NCBI GenBank assembly: GCA_038246545.1
Contig: JBBRVW010000001.1
Location: 62,001-126,000, forward strand
Origin: JBBRVW01 sp038246545
GTDB lineage: Bacteria; Actinomycetota; Actinomycetes; JACCUZ01
DNA: 64,000 nt
Direction of reading: 5' to 3'
Position 1 is the stretch's first letter; every line of letters begins with the position of its first letter. A program made the translations under genes and the position numbers. This document shows, in pieces, positions 1 through 7,605 of the stretch. Below the pieces are notes generated by a model. It made no database searches, was not told the origin of the DNA, and was given only the letters and a program-made list of their open reading frames with translations.

Positions 1-43
1 GCTGTCCCGAGCCGTGGGCGTCGAGGACGACGAATACCGCTGA
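1..43 (+). CDS. 3' end of an unidentified upstream gene
   Basis: One frame is open from the window edge to a TGA at 41-43 and encodes about 13 residues ending VEDDEYR. The next gene on the same strand starts 58 bases later after a -10-like box, so this looks like the tail of a separate gene. Too little is present to name it. Confidence 0.4.
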   Translation, partial: LSRAVGVEDDEYR

Positions 44-60
44 CCGCACCGCTCCCGGCC

Positions 61-66
61 TAGGGT
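61..66 (+). promoter_or_regulatory. -10 box TAGGGT before the TetR gene
   Basis: TAGGGT lies 35 bases before the GTG at 102, so the transcript would have a short leader carrying the AAGGAG ribosome site at 91-96. No convincing -35 box is visible. Confidence 0.4.
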
Positions 67-101
67 GGGGCCCGCCAGACCCCGCCGACGAAGGAGCTGA
101 C

Positions 102-731
102 GTGCCGGCTGCCCCGGATGCGCGCACCCGCGGTGCCCGCCTCCCCCGGTCGGCGCGGCGGGAACAGCTGCTCGGGGCGGCGCAGGAGGTCTTCGTCGCC
201 CAGGGGTACCACGCGGCCGCGATGGACGACATCGCCGACGCGGCGGGCGTGAGCAAGCCGGTGCTCTACCAGCACTTCCCGGGCAAGCTGGACCTCTACC
301 TGGCGCTGCTGGACCAGCACACCGAGACCGTCGTCGCCGCGGTTCGCGCCGCACTCGACGCCACCACCGACAACAAGCAGCGGGTCGCGGACTCGATCGA
401 GGCGTACTTCCGCTTCGTCGACGAGGAGGGCGGCGCCTTCCGGCTGGTCTTCGAGTCCGACCTCGTCAACCAGCCGGAGGTGCGCGAGCGGGTCGAGGGC
501 GTCACCCTGGCCTGCGCCGAAGCGATCGGGGAGGTGATCCGTGACGACGCCGGCCTGCCGAAGGAGCAGTCGTTGCTGCTCGCCGTCGGCCTCGTGGGCA
601 TGGCCCAGGTCGCCGCGCGCTTCTGGCTCGCGGCGGAAGGCACCATCCCGCGCGACGCGGCGGCCCGGCTGCTGGCCAGCCTGAGCTGGCGCGGCATCGG
701 CGGCTTCCCCCGCACCGGCGAGCCGCACTGA
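102..731 (+). CDS. TetR/AcrR family transcriptional regulator
   Basis: A 209-residue DNA-binding repressor-type protein. The N-terminal helix-turn-helix (about residues 20-65) includes IADAAGVSKPVLYQHF, the typical TetR recognition helix, followed by an all-helical ligand-binding and dimer domain. The GTG start is chosen because AAGGAG (91-96) precedes it by five bases. It sits just upstream of a DUF3107 gene, the same pairing as Rv3208/Rv3208A of M. tuberculosis, so it is probably that ortholog. Its ligand and targets cannot be read from the sequence; autoregulation is a reasonable guess but no palindromic operator was recognised. Confidence 0.88.
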   Translation: MPAAPDARTRGARLPRSARREQLLGAAQEVFVAQGYHAAAMDDIADAAGVSKPVLYQHFPGKLDLYLALLDQHTETVVAAVRAALDATTDNKQRVADSIEAYFRFVDEEGGAFRLVFESDLVNQPEVRERVEGVTLACAEAIGEVIRDDAGLPKEQSLLLAVGLVGMAQVAARFWLAAEGTIPRDAAARLLASLSWRGIGGFPRTGEPH

Positions 732-827
732 CGCTGTCCCGATGGGCCGGGCGGATCCGGCCGCCCGCGCCGATGACGCCGACGGCGAACACGAGCGCCC
801 CGGCCGCTGACCGGCGCGGTGTCGCAC

Positions 828-833
828 TAGGCT
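828..833 (+). promoter_or_regulatory. -10 box TAGGCT for the DUF3107 gene
   Basis: TAGGCT ends nine bases before an ATG at 843 and 42 bases before the favoured GTG at 876. Transcription starting near 840 would give either a nearly leaderless message or a leader of about 35 bases with GGAGG. Confidence 0.5.
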
Positions 834-875
834 CCTTCCGACATGGCACGCAGACGACGGATCCCGGAGGTCCCC

Positions 876-1103
876 GTGGAGGTCAGGATCGGCGTGCAGC
901 ACGCGCCCCGCGAGCTCGTGGTGGAGAGCGCGGAGACCGCCGAGGCCGTGCTGGAGGCCGTCCAGGCAGCCGTGGCCGGGAAGTCCGCCGTCCTCGCCCT
1001 CACCGACGAGCGCGGCCGCCAGGTGCTGGTCCCGGCCGACAAGCTGGCCTTCGTCGAGATCGGCGCGCCCGAGTCGCGTCGCGTCGGCTTCGGCGCCGTC
1101 TAG
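876..1103 (+). CDS. DUF3107 family protein (TB9.4-like)
   Basis: A 75-residue protein starting VEVRIGVQHAPRELVVES and containing LTDERGRQVLVPADKLAFVE, close to mycobacterial Rv3208A/TB9.4, which begins MEVKIG. The GTG at 876 is preferred over an in-frame ATG at 843 because it matches the family's N-terminus and has CGGAGG (865-870) five bases upstream. No catalytic motif is visible; the family is small, conserved in actinobacteria and of unknown role. It follows the TetR gene with its own -10 box, so the two need not form one operon. Confidence 0.85.
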   Translation: MEVRIGVQHAPRELVVESAETAEAVLEAVQAAVAGKSAVLALTDERGRQVLVPADKLAFVEIGAPESRRVGFGAV

Positions 1104-1133
1104 GCCCAGCCCAGCCGCCGGGTCGCCGCTCGG

Positions 1134-1868
1134 TTACGACGACAGGCCGAGCGTCGCCATCCGCTCGGTGTGGTTCTCGGTGAGCCGCGCGAACATCCGG
1201 CCGACCTCGGCGAGGTCGGCCCCCCGGTGCGCCATGCCGCCGACCAGCAGCGCCGCCAGCGCGTCGCGCTCGGCCGCCACCCGCTGGGCCTGGCTCAGCG
1301 CCTCGCCCACCAGTCGGCGTCCCCACAGGGCCAGCCGACCGGCCAGCCGCGGCTCGGCCTCGATGGCGGCCCGGACCCGGTCGACCGCGAAGGTCGAGTG
1401 TCCGGTGTCCTCGAGGACCTTGAGCACCAGGTCGCGGGTCGAGTCGTCGAGGTACGCCGAGATCTCGCGGTAGAAGTCCTCGGCGATGCCGTCGCCGACG
1501 TAGGCCTTGACCAGCCCCTCGAGCCAGTCGCCCGGCGCGGTCCGCTCGTGGAAGGCCTCGAGGGCCGGCATGAACGGCTGCATCGCGTCCTCGGGAGCCA
1601 CCCCGAGGTCCACCAGCCGGTCGCGGAGGAGGACGAAGTGGCCGTACTCCGCGACGGCCATCGCGGCGAGCGCGGCCTTGTCGACGAGGGTCGGCGCGAA
1701 CGACGCGTCGTCCGCGAGCCGCTCGAACGCGGTCAGCTCGCCGTAGGCCAGGGCCCCGAGCAGGTCGACCACGGCCAGCCGGTACTCCTCGTCGGCGAGC
1801 GGGTCGGGCGTCCCCGACGAGGCGGACGCAGTCGGGCTCTCGGTCGGTTTGTCCTCGGGCGCGCTCAC
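1134..1868 (-). CDS. Ferritin-like fold protein (MiaE-like, Rv3210c type)
   Basis: About 244 residues, mostly helical. Two iron-ligand-like motifs, EYGH (in AMAVAEYGHFVLLRDRL) and EDTGH (in VLKVLEDTGHSTF), fit a ferritin-like di-iron fold related to tRNA 2-methylthio-N6-isopentenyladenosine hydroxylase. The open frame runs further upstream, but the GTG at 1868 begins a plausible N-terminus (VSAPEDKPTES) and has TACGCT seven bases before it. The gene lies between DUF3107 and the helicase exactly as in mycobacteria. The fold assignment is firm; the substrate is not known. Confidence 0.8.
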   Translation of the reverse strand: MSAPEDKPTESPTASASSGTPDPLADEEYRLAVVDLLGALAYGELTAFERLADDASFAPTLVDKAALAAMAVAEYGHFVLLRDRLVDLGVAPEDAMQPFMPALEAFHERTAPGDWLEGLVKAYVGDGIAEDFYREISAYLDDSTRDLVLKVLEDTGHSTFAVDRVRAAIEAEPRLAGRLALWGRRLVGEALSQAQRVAAERDALAALLVGGMAHRGADLAEVGRMFARLTENHTERMATLGLSS

Positions 1869-1875
1869 GGCCGTG

Positions 1876-1881
1876 AGCGTA
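1876..1881 (-). promoter_or_regulatory. -10 box TACGCT, leaderless type, ferritin-like gene
   Basis: On the minus strand TACGCT is followed by seven bases and the GTG at 1868. There is no Shine-Dalgarno sequence, so this box decides the start. Confidence 0.55.
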
Positions 1882-2026
1882 CCGAGGGGTAGGGTGGCCG
1901 CAATATCACGGATGCCCGGTCGCCCGATGAACCGATCGGCTCCGACCGAACGTCCCGCCGAGCGGCCCGCCGTCACCAGCTGACGGCGTGCGGCCAGCCG
2001 ACACCACGTCCGCGCGGGACCGTCCC

Positions 2027-2033
2027 AGAAGGG
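2027..2033 (+). promoter_or_regulatory. Ribosome binding site supporting a CTG start
   Basis: AGAAGGG lies seven bases before CTG 2041. The reading frame of the helicase has no ATG, GTG or TTG between the upstream stop at 1981-1983 and codon 2041, so this site is the main argument for initiation there. Confidence 0.5.
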
Positions 2034-2040
2034 CTCCGTC

Positions 2041-3714
2041 CTGAACACCCAGTCATTCGCCGAGCTCGGCGTCATCCCGGCCACGGTCGAGGCGCTCGAA
2101 GCTGTCGGCATCACGCACCCGTTCCCCATCCAGGCGCTCACGCTGCCGGTCGCGCTGCACGGCCACGACATCATCGGTCAGGCCAAGACCGGCACCGGCA
2201 AGACCCTCGGCTTCGGCATCCCGCTGCTCCAGCGGGTCGTCGCACAGGACGAGGAGCAGGACGCCGACGCGCCCGTGGTGGTCGAGCGCGGCAAGCCGCA
2301 GGCGCTGGTCGTCGTGCCCACCCGCGAGCTGTGCGTGCAGGTCACCGAGGACCTCGAGAAGGCGGCCGCCCGCCGCGAGATCCGCATCCTGTCGATCTAC
2401 GGCGGCCGTGCGTACGAGCCGCAGGTCGAGCGGCTGAAGAAGGGGATCGAGGTGGTCGTCGGCACACCGGGCCGGCTCATCGACCTCGCCCAGCAGGGTC
2501 ACCTCGACCTCGGCCACGTCCGCACCCTGGTGCTCGACGAGGCCGACGAGATGCTCGACCTCGGCTTCCTGCCCGACGTGGAGAAGATCGTGCGGCAGGT
2601 GCCGGCCGGCCGGCAGACGATGTTGTTCTCGGCCACCATGCCGGGCGCGATCATCACATTGGCGCGCGCATACATGCACCACCCCACGCACATCCGTGCC
2701 GTCGACCCCGACGACGACGGCCAGACCGTCAAGGCGGTCGAGCAGCACGTCTTCCGCGCGCACGCCATGGACAAGGTCGAGATGCTCGCGCGCATCCTGC
2801 AGTCCGAGGGTCGAGGTCTGACCCTGGTGTTCTGCCGCACCAAGCGCACCGCGGCCAAGGTCGCCGACGAGCTGGCGGCCCGCGGCTTCGCCTCCGGCGC
2901 CGTTCACGGCGACCTCGGCCAGGGCGCCCGCGAGCAGGCGCTCCGGGCGTTCCGCAACGGCAAGGTCGACGTCCTCGTCGCCACCGACGTGGCGGCACGA
3001 GGCATCGACGTGCAGGACATCACCCACGTCGTGAACTACCAGTGCCCCGAGGACGAGAAGACCTACCTGCACCGCATCGGCCGGACCGCGCGGGCCGGGG
3101 CGAAGGGCATCGCAATCACCTTCGTCGACTGGGACGACATGCCCCGGTGGGGCCTCATCGACAAGGCGCTGGACCTGGGCTTCGGCGAGCCGGAGGAGAC
3201 CTACTCCAGCTCCGACCACTTCTACGACGAGCTCGACATCCCGAAGCACGTCACGGGCACGCTGCCGCGCGCTCAGCGCACCCGGGCCGGCCTCGACGCG
3301 GAGGCCGTCGAGGACCTCGGCGAGACCGGCCGCGCGGGTGGCGCGCGGGCGCGTACCGGCGGGCGCGGCGGCGACCGCCCCACGGGTGGCACCGGTGGCC
3401 GCGGTGGTGCCGGTGGTCGCGGTTCCTCCGCCCCCCGCGAGGCGCGGGAGCCCCGTGAGCCCCGTGAGCCGCGGGAGCACGGCTCCGACGAGACCACCGA
3501 TCGCCCGGCCGCGCGGCGACGCAGCCGCAGCCGGACCCGGGCCGGTCAGCCGGCCGAGGGTTCCGACGGCGTCACCGGCCCCGCCGCCGCCGAGTCCGGC
3601 GAGGGCTCGGGCGACCCCGCCAAGCGGCGCCGCCGGCGCAGCCGCGGGGGGCGGGGGTCCGGCGGTGCCACGGCCGCCGAGGGCGGGAGCACCGGCTCGG
3701 CCGCCGAGGACTGA
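2041..3714 (+). CDS. rhlE: DEAD-box ATP-dependent RNA helicase (RhlE-like)
   Basis: About 557 residues. From the CTG at 2041 the protein reads LNTQSFAELGV, then the Q motif (HPFPIQ, about 26-31), Walker A AKTGTGKT (48-55), VLDEADEMLD (165-174), FSATM (about 197) and the helicase-C motif HRIGRTARAG. The tail (about residues 415-557) is low complexity, rich in Gly, Arg and EPR repeats, as in RNA-binding tails of actinobacterial RhlE proteins. It unwinds RNA duplexes, probably in ribosome assembly or RNA decay. The first normal start (GTG 2275) would remove the Q motif and Walker A, so a CTG start or a sequence error near the 5' end is needed. Neighbours match Rv3211. Confidence 0.9.
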   Translation: MNTQSFAELGVIPATVEALEAVGITHPFPIQALTLPVALHGHDIIGQAKTGTGKTLGFGIPLLQRVVAQDEEQDADAPVVVERGKPQALVVVPTRELCVQVTEDLEKAAARREIRILSIYGGRAYEPQVERLKKGIEVVVGTPGRLIDLAQQGHLDLGHVRTLVLDEADEMLDLGFLPDVEKIVRQVPAGRQTMLFSATMPGAIITLARAYMHHPTHIRAVDPDDDGQTVKAVEQHVFRAHAMDKVEMLARILQSEGRGLTLVFCRTKRTAAKVADELAARGFASGAVHGDLGQGAREQALRAFRNGKVDVLVATDVAARGIDVQDITHVVNYQCPEDEKTYLHRIGRTARAGAKGIAITFVDWDDMPRWGLIDKALDLGFGEPEETYSSSDHFYDELDIPKHVTGTLPRAQRTRAGLDAEAVEDLGETGRAGGARARTGGRGGDRPTGGTGGRGGAGGRGSSAPREAREPREPREPREHGSDETTDRPAARRRSRSRTRAGQPAEGSDGVTGPAAAESGEGSGDPAKRRRRRSRGGRGSGGATAAEGGSTGSAAED

Positions 3715-3719
3715 GCCGC

Positions 3720-3920
3720 GTGAGCGAGGACCTCGAAGCCCTGCGCCGCTGGGAGATCGGTGGTGCGGCCTGGCGGGTCCTCGCGCGCGGGCCCGGCCAC
3801 CCGGGCTTCCTCGACGTCGCACTGCTCACCTGCGACGCCGGGGAGCAGGCCGGCCGGCTCTTGACCTCGGAGCCCGACGTCCTCGCGTACGTCGGCGACC
3901 GCACCCGTAGCGACGAGTGA
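3720..3920 (+). CDS. Small conserved hypothetical protein
   Basis: A 66-residue soluble protein (MSEDLEALRRWEIGGAAWRV...) with a GTG start five bases after the helicase stop, so it is almost certainly co-transcribed and perhaps translationally coupled. It has no signal peptide, membrane segment or known motif. The codon bias (G or C at third positions) and the tight spacing argue that it is real. Function unknown. Confidence 0.6.
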   Translation: MSEDLEALRRWEIGGAAWRVLARGPGHPGFLDVALLTCDAGEQAGRLLTSEPDVLAYVGDRTRSDE

Positions 3921-3947
3921 CCCACCGTCCGGGCCGCCGGTGCGGGC

Positions 3948-4274
3948 TCAGAGGGTGATGACGACCTTCACCCAGGTGCGCTTGCCGCACGCCGGGCAGC
4001 GCATCCACGACGGGTGGTCGCGCCGGAGCAGCGGCAGGTGCACCGACGGCAGCGCCAGCGTCGCCAGCCGCCGCGGGCTCACCGTCGTCGTCTGCTCGCA
4101 GTCGGAGCAGGTGACCGTCACCGCACCGGGGGCCGGCGGCTGCTCGGAGACGCTGTAGAGCGCGCTGCGGCCCTGCGGGTCCGGCCTGGCCGATGCCGCA
4201 CCGGCCGGACCCGTCGACGTGCCGGCACCGCTGCCGCGCCTGCGCAGCCGGTCGAACCCCTCGGGCGTGCTCAC
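3948..4274 (-). CDS. Zinc-ribbon protein coupled to ParA
   Basis: 108 residues. The N-terminal half is low complexity; the C-terminal half has CSDC and, about 40 residues later, CPAC in SWMRCPACGKRTWVKV, four cysteines expected to bind one zinc. The GTG start overlaps the ParA stop by four bases (GTGA at 4271-4274), which fixes the start and implies translational coupling. The zinc ribbon could bind nucleic acid or a protein partner; I do not recognise a named family. It converges with the small hypothetical gene, with 27 bases between the stops. Confidence 0.7.
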   Translation of the reverse strand: MSTPEGFDRLRRRGSGAGTSTGPAGAASARPDPQGRSALYSVSEQPPAPGAVTVTCSDCEQTTTVSPRRLATLALPSVHLPLLRRDHPSWMRCPACGKRTWVKVVITL

Positions 4275-5032
4275 CCGAACAGCCCTGCAGCCAGCTCGCG
4301 GTAGGCCTCGGCGCCACGGGTGCGCCGCGCCGTCCCGAGCACCGACCGCCCGGCGGCCGGTGCCTCGGCGAACCGCACGGACCTGGGGATCGGCGGCTCG
4401 AGCACGGCCAGACCGTACCGGTCGGAGACGTCGGCGAGCACCGCCCGCGCGTGGTTGGTGCGGCCGTCGAACATCGTCGGCAGCACCCCGAGGACCTTCA
4501 GGCCGGGGTTGAGGATCCGTTGTACGTCGGCGACGGTGTCGAGCAGCTGCCCGACCCCGCGGTGGCTGAGCATCTCGCACTGCAGCGGGATGATCAGCTC
4601 GTCGGCGGCCGTGAGGGCGTTGAGGGTCAGGACGCCGAGCGAGGGCGAGCAGTCGAGCAGGATCACGTCGTAGGCCGGCGACACCTCCTCGAGCGCGGTG
4701 CGCAGGACGAACTCGCGACCGGGCCGGCTCATCAGCTGCGCCTCGGTGCCGGCCAGCTCGATCGTGGCCGGCAGCAGGTCGACCCCGTCCTCGGTCGGCT
4801 GGATCGCCATCGATGCGCCGACGCGGCCGAGCAGCACGTCGTGGACGGACAGCTCGACGGCGTCCGGGTCGAGGCCGAGGGAGAAGGTCAGGCAGGACTG
4901 GGCGTCGAGGTCGACGAGGAGCACCTTGCGGCCCTGCTCGGCGAGCGCGGAGCCCAGCGAGGCCACGGTGGTGGTCTTGGCCACGCCGCCCTTCTGGTTG
5001 GCGACGGCGACGGTCCGGCTCACGGGCGCCAT
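4271..5032 (-). CDS. ParA/Soj-like ATPase
   Basis: 253 residues. The deviant Walker A is VANQKGGVAKTTT near residue 10; the switch and Walker B regions are VDLDAQ and VILLDCSPSLG, all typical of ParA partition ATPases. ParB and parS are absent, so this is the orphan ParA of the Rv3213c type rather than the chromosome-partition pair. ATG 5032 is chosen because the Walker A follows directly and GGGACAGG lies upstream. The adjacent zinc-ribbon protein is its likely partner. It may position a cargo on the nucleoid; the cargo is unknown. Confidence 0.85.
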   Translation of the reverse strand: MAPVSRTVAVANQKGGVAKTTTVASLGSALAEQGRKVLLVDLDAQSCLTFSLGLDPDAVELSVHDVLLGRVGASMAIQPTEDGVDLLPATIELAGTEAQLMSRPGREFVLRTALEEVSPAYDVILLDCSPSLGVLTLNALTAADELIIPLQCEMLSHRGVGQLLDTVADVQRILNPGLKVLGVLPTMFDGRTNHARAVLADVSDRYGLAVLEPPIPRSVRFAEAPAAGRSVLGTARRTRGAEAYRELAAGLFG

Positions 5033-5072
5033 TGTGCCTGTCCCGGACGGGCGCGTGTCACGGGCAGTTGGG

Positions 5073-5078
5073 TAGCGT
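5073..5078 (+). promoter_or_regulatory. -10 box TAGCGT, leaderless type, alpha/beta hydrolase
   Basis: TAGCGT is followed by eight bases and ATG 5087. It lies 41 bases outside the divergent ParA start, so the two genes share this short intergenic region. Confidence 0.55.
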
Positions 5079-5086
5079 TCCGGCTG

Positions 5087-5950
5087 ATGAGCAGACCGCC
5101 GTTCCTCGCCCTGCCCGACGGCGTGCGCGCCACCTCGGTGCCTACACCCCGCGGACCTCTCGCCGCGCTGGTGGCGGAAGCCCGCCCCGGGGGCGGCAGC
5201 TCGATGACGAGACCGCCGGTCCTGCTCGTCCCGGGCTACACCGGGTCGAAGGAGGACTTCATCGCCGTGCTGGCCCCGATCGCCGCCGCCGGCCACCCTG
5301 TGGTCGCCCTCGACCAGCGCGGCCAGTTCGAGTCCGTCGGCGACGACGAGCCCACGTCGTACGACGTGAAGATGCTGGCCGAGGACGTGCTCGCCGTGCT
5401 CGGCACGCTGGACGGGCCGGCCCACCTGGTGGGGCACTCCTTCGGCGGGCTGGTCGCCCGTGCCGCGGCACTCGCGGGGCCCGAGGCGATCACCTCGCTG
5501 ACCTTGATGGGCTCCGGCCCGGCCTCGATCCCGGCGCCCGCTGACGCGGGCGTGGCCCTGCTCGTGCAGGCCGTGCCGGTGATGGACCTGGAGACGATCT
5601 GGGTGGCGAAGCGGCAGCTGGAGAGGCAGACCGAGCTGCTCGCGCCCACGCCCGAGGTCGAGGAGTGGATGCACCGGCGGTTCGTCAGCAACCACCCCGC
5701 GTCGATGCTCCGGATGGCCGAGCAGCTCTTGACCGCCGTCGACAGCACGGACGAGCTCGCCGCCCTCGGCCTGCCCGTGCTCGTGCTGTTCGGGGACCGC
5801 GACGACGTGTGGCCGCCGGTGCTCCAGGCCGCGACGGCGCAGCGGCTGGGCGCGCGCGTCGCGGCCCTGCCCGGCATCGGCCACTCCCCCGCCGCCGACG
5901 CGCCGGAGTCGACCGTCGCTGCCCTGCTGGCGTTCTGGGCGTCGGTGTGA
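5087..5950 (+). CDS. Alpha/beta hydrolase
   Basis: 287 residues. The oxyanion strand VLLVPGYTGSKEDF, the nucleophile elbow GHSFGG (Ser about 117), the acid region LFGDRDDVWPP and the catalytic His in GIGHSPA show a complete alpha/beta hydrolase triad. There is no signal peptide, so it is cytosolic. Esterase or lipase-like activity on a small ester is likely; the substrate cannot be deduced. It is divergent from parA and ends at a bidirectional hairpin shared with marC. Confidence 0.85.
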   Translation: MSRPPFLALPDGVRATSVPTPRGPLAALVAEARPGGGSSMTRPPVLLVPGYTGSKEDFIAVLAPIAAAGHPVVALDQRGQFESVGDDEPTSYDVKMLAEDVLAVLGTLDGPAHLVGHSFGGLVARAAALAGPEAITSLTLMGSGPASIPAPADAGVALLVQAVPVMDLETIWVAKRQLERQTELLAPTPEVEEWMHRRFVSNHPASMLRMAEQLLTAVDSTDELAALGLPVLVLFGDRDDVWPPVLQAATAQRLGARVAALPGIGHSPAADAPESTVAALLAFWASV

Positions 5951-6036
5951 GGTCCACGCCCCGCTGACCCGCCGAGCTCACGCCCGGCCTACCGCGGCGT
6001 TCCTGGCCCGACCGCGGCCTGCACGCCACGGTTGAG

Positions 6037-6068
6037 CCGAGTTGATCACGGGACCGTGATCAACTCGG
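6037..6068. repeat. GATC hairpin, convergent terminator, family 1
   Basis: A perfect 15-base inverted repeat (CCGAGTTGATCACGG, two-base spacer GA, then its complement) between the convergent hydrolase and marC genes. The same 15-2-15 structure recurs at 34920-34951 with one compensating base-pair change. Position and symmetry suggest a bidirectional transcription terminator without a U tract. Confidence 0.75.
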
Positions 6069-6082
6069 GCTGCAGGTGACGG

Positions 6083-6694
6083 TCAGGCGTTCTTCACCAT
6101 CGCCCTGATGCCGTCGGCCACCAGCTGCACCGCGATCGCGGACAGCAGCAGGCCGGCGATGCGGGTGACGAGGGTGACGCCGCTGTCCTTGATGACGCGG
6201 ATGATGACCACCGAGAACCGCATGAACAGCCACAGCACCACGTGCACCGCGACGATGCCGAGAGCCACGGCGAGGGCCGAGCCGAGGTCGTCGACCCGCT
6301 TGACGAAGACGATGGTGGCGACGATCGCACCCGGTCCCGCCAGCAGCGGTGTCCCGAGCGGCACCAGCGCCACGTTGACGTTCTGGGTCTCGGTCGGTTC
6401 GTCGCCCTTGCCGGTCAGCAGCTCGAGCGCGACCAGGAGCAGCAGCAGTCCGCCGGCGACCTGCATCGAGGACAGCGTGATGCCGAGGTAGTCGAGGATC
6501 TGCTGGCCGAACAACGCGAACACCGTGATGACGAAGAAGGCGACGATCACCGCCTGACCGGCCAGCCGCTTGCGCATCGCGTGGCTGCGCCCGCTGGTGA
6601 GGCTGAGGAACAACGGCACGGTGCCGGGCGGGTCCATGATCACGAAGAGCGTGACGAAGACCTCGACGAGGAACTTGAGGTCGGCGCCGCTCAT
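6083..6694 (-). CDS. MarC family integral membrane protein
   Basis: 203 residues with six predicted membrane helices. The family signatures MDPPGTVPLFLSLT near the N-terminus and PLGTPLLAGPGAI in the middle are clear. Despite the name the family is not a proven antibiotic transporter and its substrate is unknown. The ATG follows the PHP-protein stop by ten bases, so it is the second gene of a two-gene operon driven from the leaderless promoter at 7551-7556. Confidence 0.87.
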   Translation of the reverse strand: MSGADLKFLVEVFVTLFVIMDPPGTVPLFLSLTSGRSHAMRKRLAGQAVIVAFFVITVFALFGQQILDYLGITLSSMQVAGGLLLLLVALELLTGKGDEPTETQNVNVALVPLGTPLLAGPGAIVATIVFVKRVDDLGSALAVALGIVAVHVVLWLFMRFSVVIIRVIKDSGVTLVTRIAGLLLSAIAVQLVADGIRAMVKNA

Positions 6695-6704
6695 GCCGCC
6701 ACCG

Positions 6705-7544
6705 TCATGCCGTGACCCCGCTGGTCACCTGGTCGAGCAGTGCCTCCAGGACGGCCGGTTCGGTGGTGTTCTCACCGAGCCGGTTCTCCTTGCCGGTGCC
6801 GTGGTAGTCGCTGGACCCGGTGACCAGCAGGCCGAGCTCGGCGGCGAGGCCGCGCAGCCGCTCGCGGGCCCCGGGCGCGTTGTCGCGGTGGTCGACCTCG
6901 AGGCCGGCCAGCCCGGCGGCGGCCATCGCGTGGATCGCGTCGTCACCAACCGTCACGCCGCGCTTCTCGGCGGCGGGGTGGGCGAAGACCGGGACACCGC
7001 CTGCCTCGCGCACCAGCCGGACGGCGGCGACGGCGTCGACGTAGTAGTGCCCGACGAAGAACTCGCTGCCGTCGTGCAGCAGCGAGTCGAAGGCTTCCGT
7101 GCGGTCGCGCACCACGCCCTGCGCGACCAGGGTGTCGGCGATGTGCGGCCGCCCCACCGTGGCGCCGTCCGGGACGTTGGCCATCAACGCCTCCCACGAC
7201 ACGGGGTAGTCGGCCGCCTCGAGCCGGCCGATGATCGCACGGGCGCGCGGGACCCGGTCGTCCAGCGCATTGCCCATCTCCTCGGCCAGCGGCGCGTACG
7301 CCGGGTCGATGCCGTAGCCGAGCAGGTGCAGGCTCACGCCGTCGTACGCCGACGAGATCTCGGTGCCGCGGACGAGGCGCAGCCCGGCAGGCAGTGCGCC
7401 GAGCGCCTCGTCCCACCCGCGCACCGTGTCGTGGTCGGTGAGCGCCACGACGTCCAGCCCGGCCACGGAGGCAGCGCGCACCAGGTCCGCCGGCGACTCG
7501 GTGCCGTCGGAGGCGGTGCTGTGGGTGTGGAGGTCGACGCGCAC
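6705..7544 (-). CDS. PHP domain metal-dependent phosphoesterase
   Basis: 279 residues. The PHP metal-binding motifs are complete: DLHTHSTASDG at residues 4-14, ALTDHDT, a conserved Glu in GTEIS, FAHP, and SDYHG near the C-terminus. Members such as RNase AM/YciV and 3',5'-nucleotide bisphosphate phosphatases hydrolyse phosphodiesters or pAp; this is the likely activity. The GTG start has a -10 box six bases upstream and no Shine-Dalgarno. It heads the operon with marC. Confidence 0.87.
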   Translation of the reverse strand: MRVDLHTHSTASDGTESPADLVRAASVAGLDVVALTDHDTVRGWDEALGALPAGLRLVRGTEISSAYDGVSLHLLGYGIDPAYAPLAEEMGNALDDRVPRARAIIGRLEAADYPVSWEALMANVPDGATVGRPHIADTLVAQGVVRDRTEAFDSLLHDGSEFFVGHYYVDAVAAVRLVREAGGVPVFAHPAAEKRGVTVGDDAIHAMAAAGLAGLEVDHRDNAPGARERLRGLAAELGLLVTGSSDYHGTGKENRLGENTTEPAVLEALLDQVTSGVTA

Positions 7545-7550
7545 CGGGCA

Positions 7551-7556
7551 AGGCTA
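7551..7556 (-). promoter_or_regulatory. -10 box TAGCCT, leaderless type, PHP-marC operon
   Basis: TAGCCT, six bases, then the GTG at 7544 on the minus strand. Confidence 0.6.
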
Positions 7557-7605
7557 GGGGGTGTCTCACCTCTCGCTCTCGACCAGGGAGTGCTCGCCCT
7601 GCCGG

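Noticed and set aside
876..1103. Start of the DUF3107 protein at ATG 843
   Set aside because: It would add 11 basic residues absent from the family, and GGAGG is correctly placed for GTG 876. It is kept only as an alternative because of the nearby -10 box.
2053..3822. Long open frame of 589 codons on the minus strand
   Set aside because: It is antisense to the DEAD helicase, whose motifs are clear; its sequence is low complexity, as expected from a high-GC shadow frame.
6083..6694. MarC as a multiple-antibiotic-resistance determinant
   Set aside because: The family name is historical; the gene is not tied to the mar regulon in most bacteria and nothing here suggests resistance.
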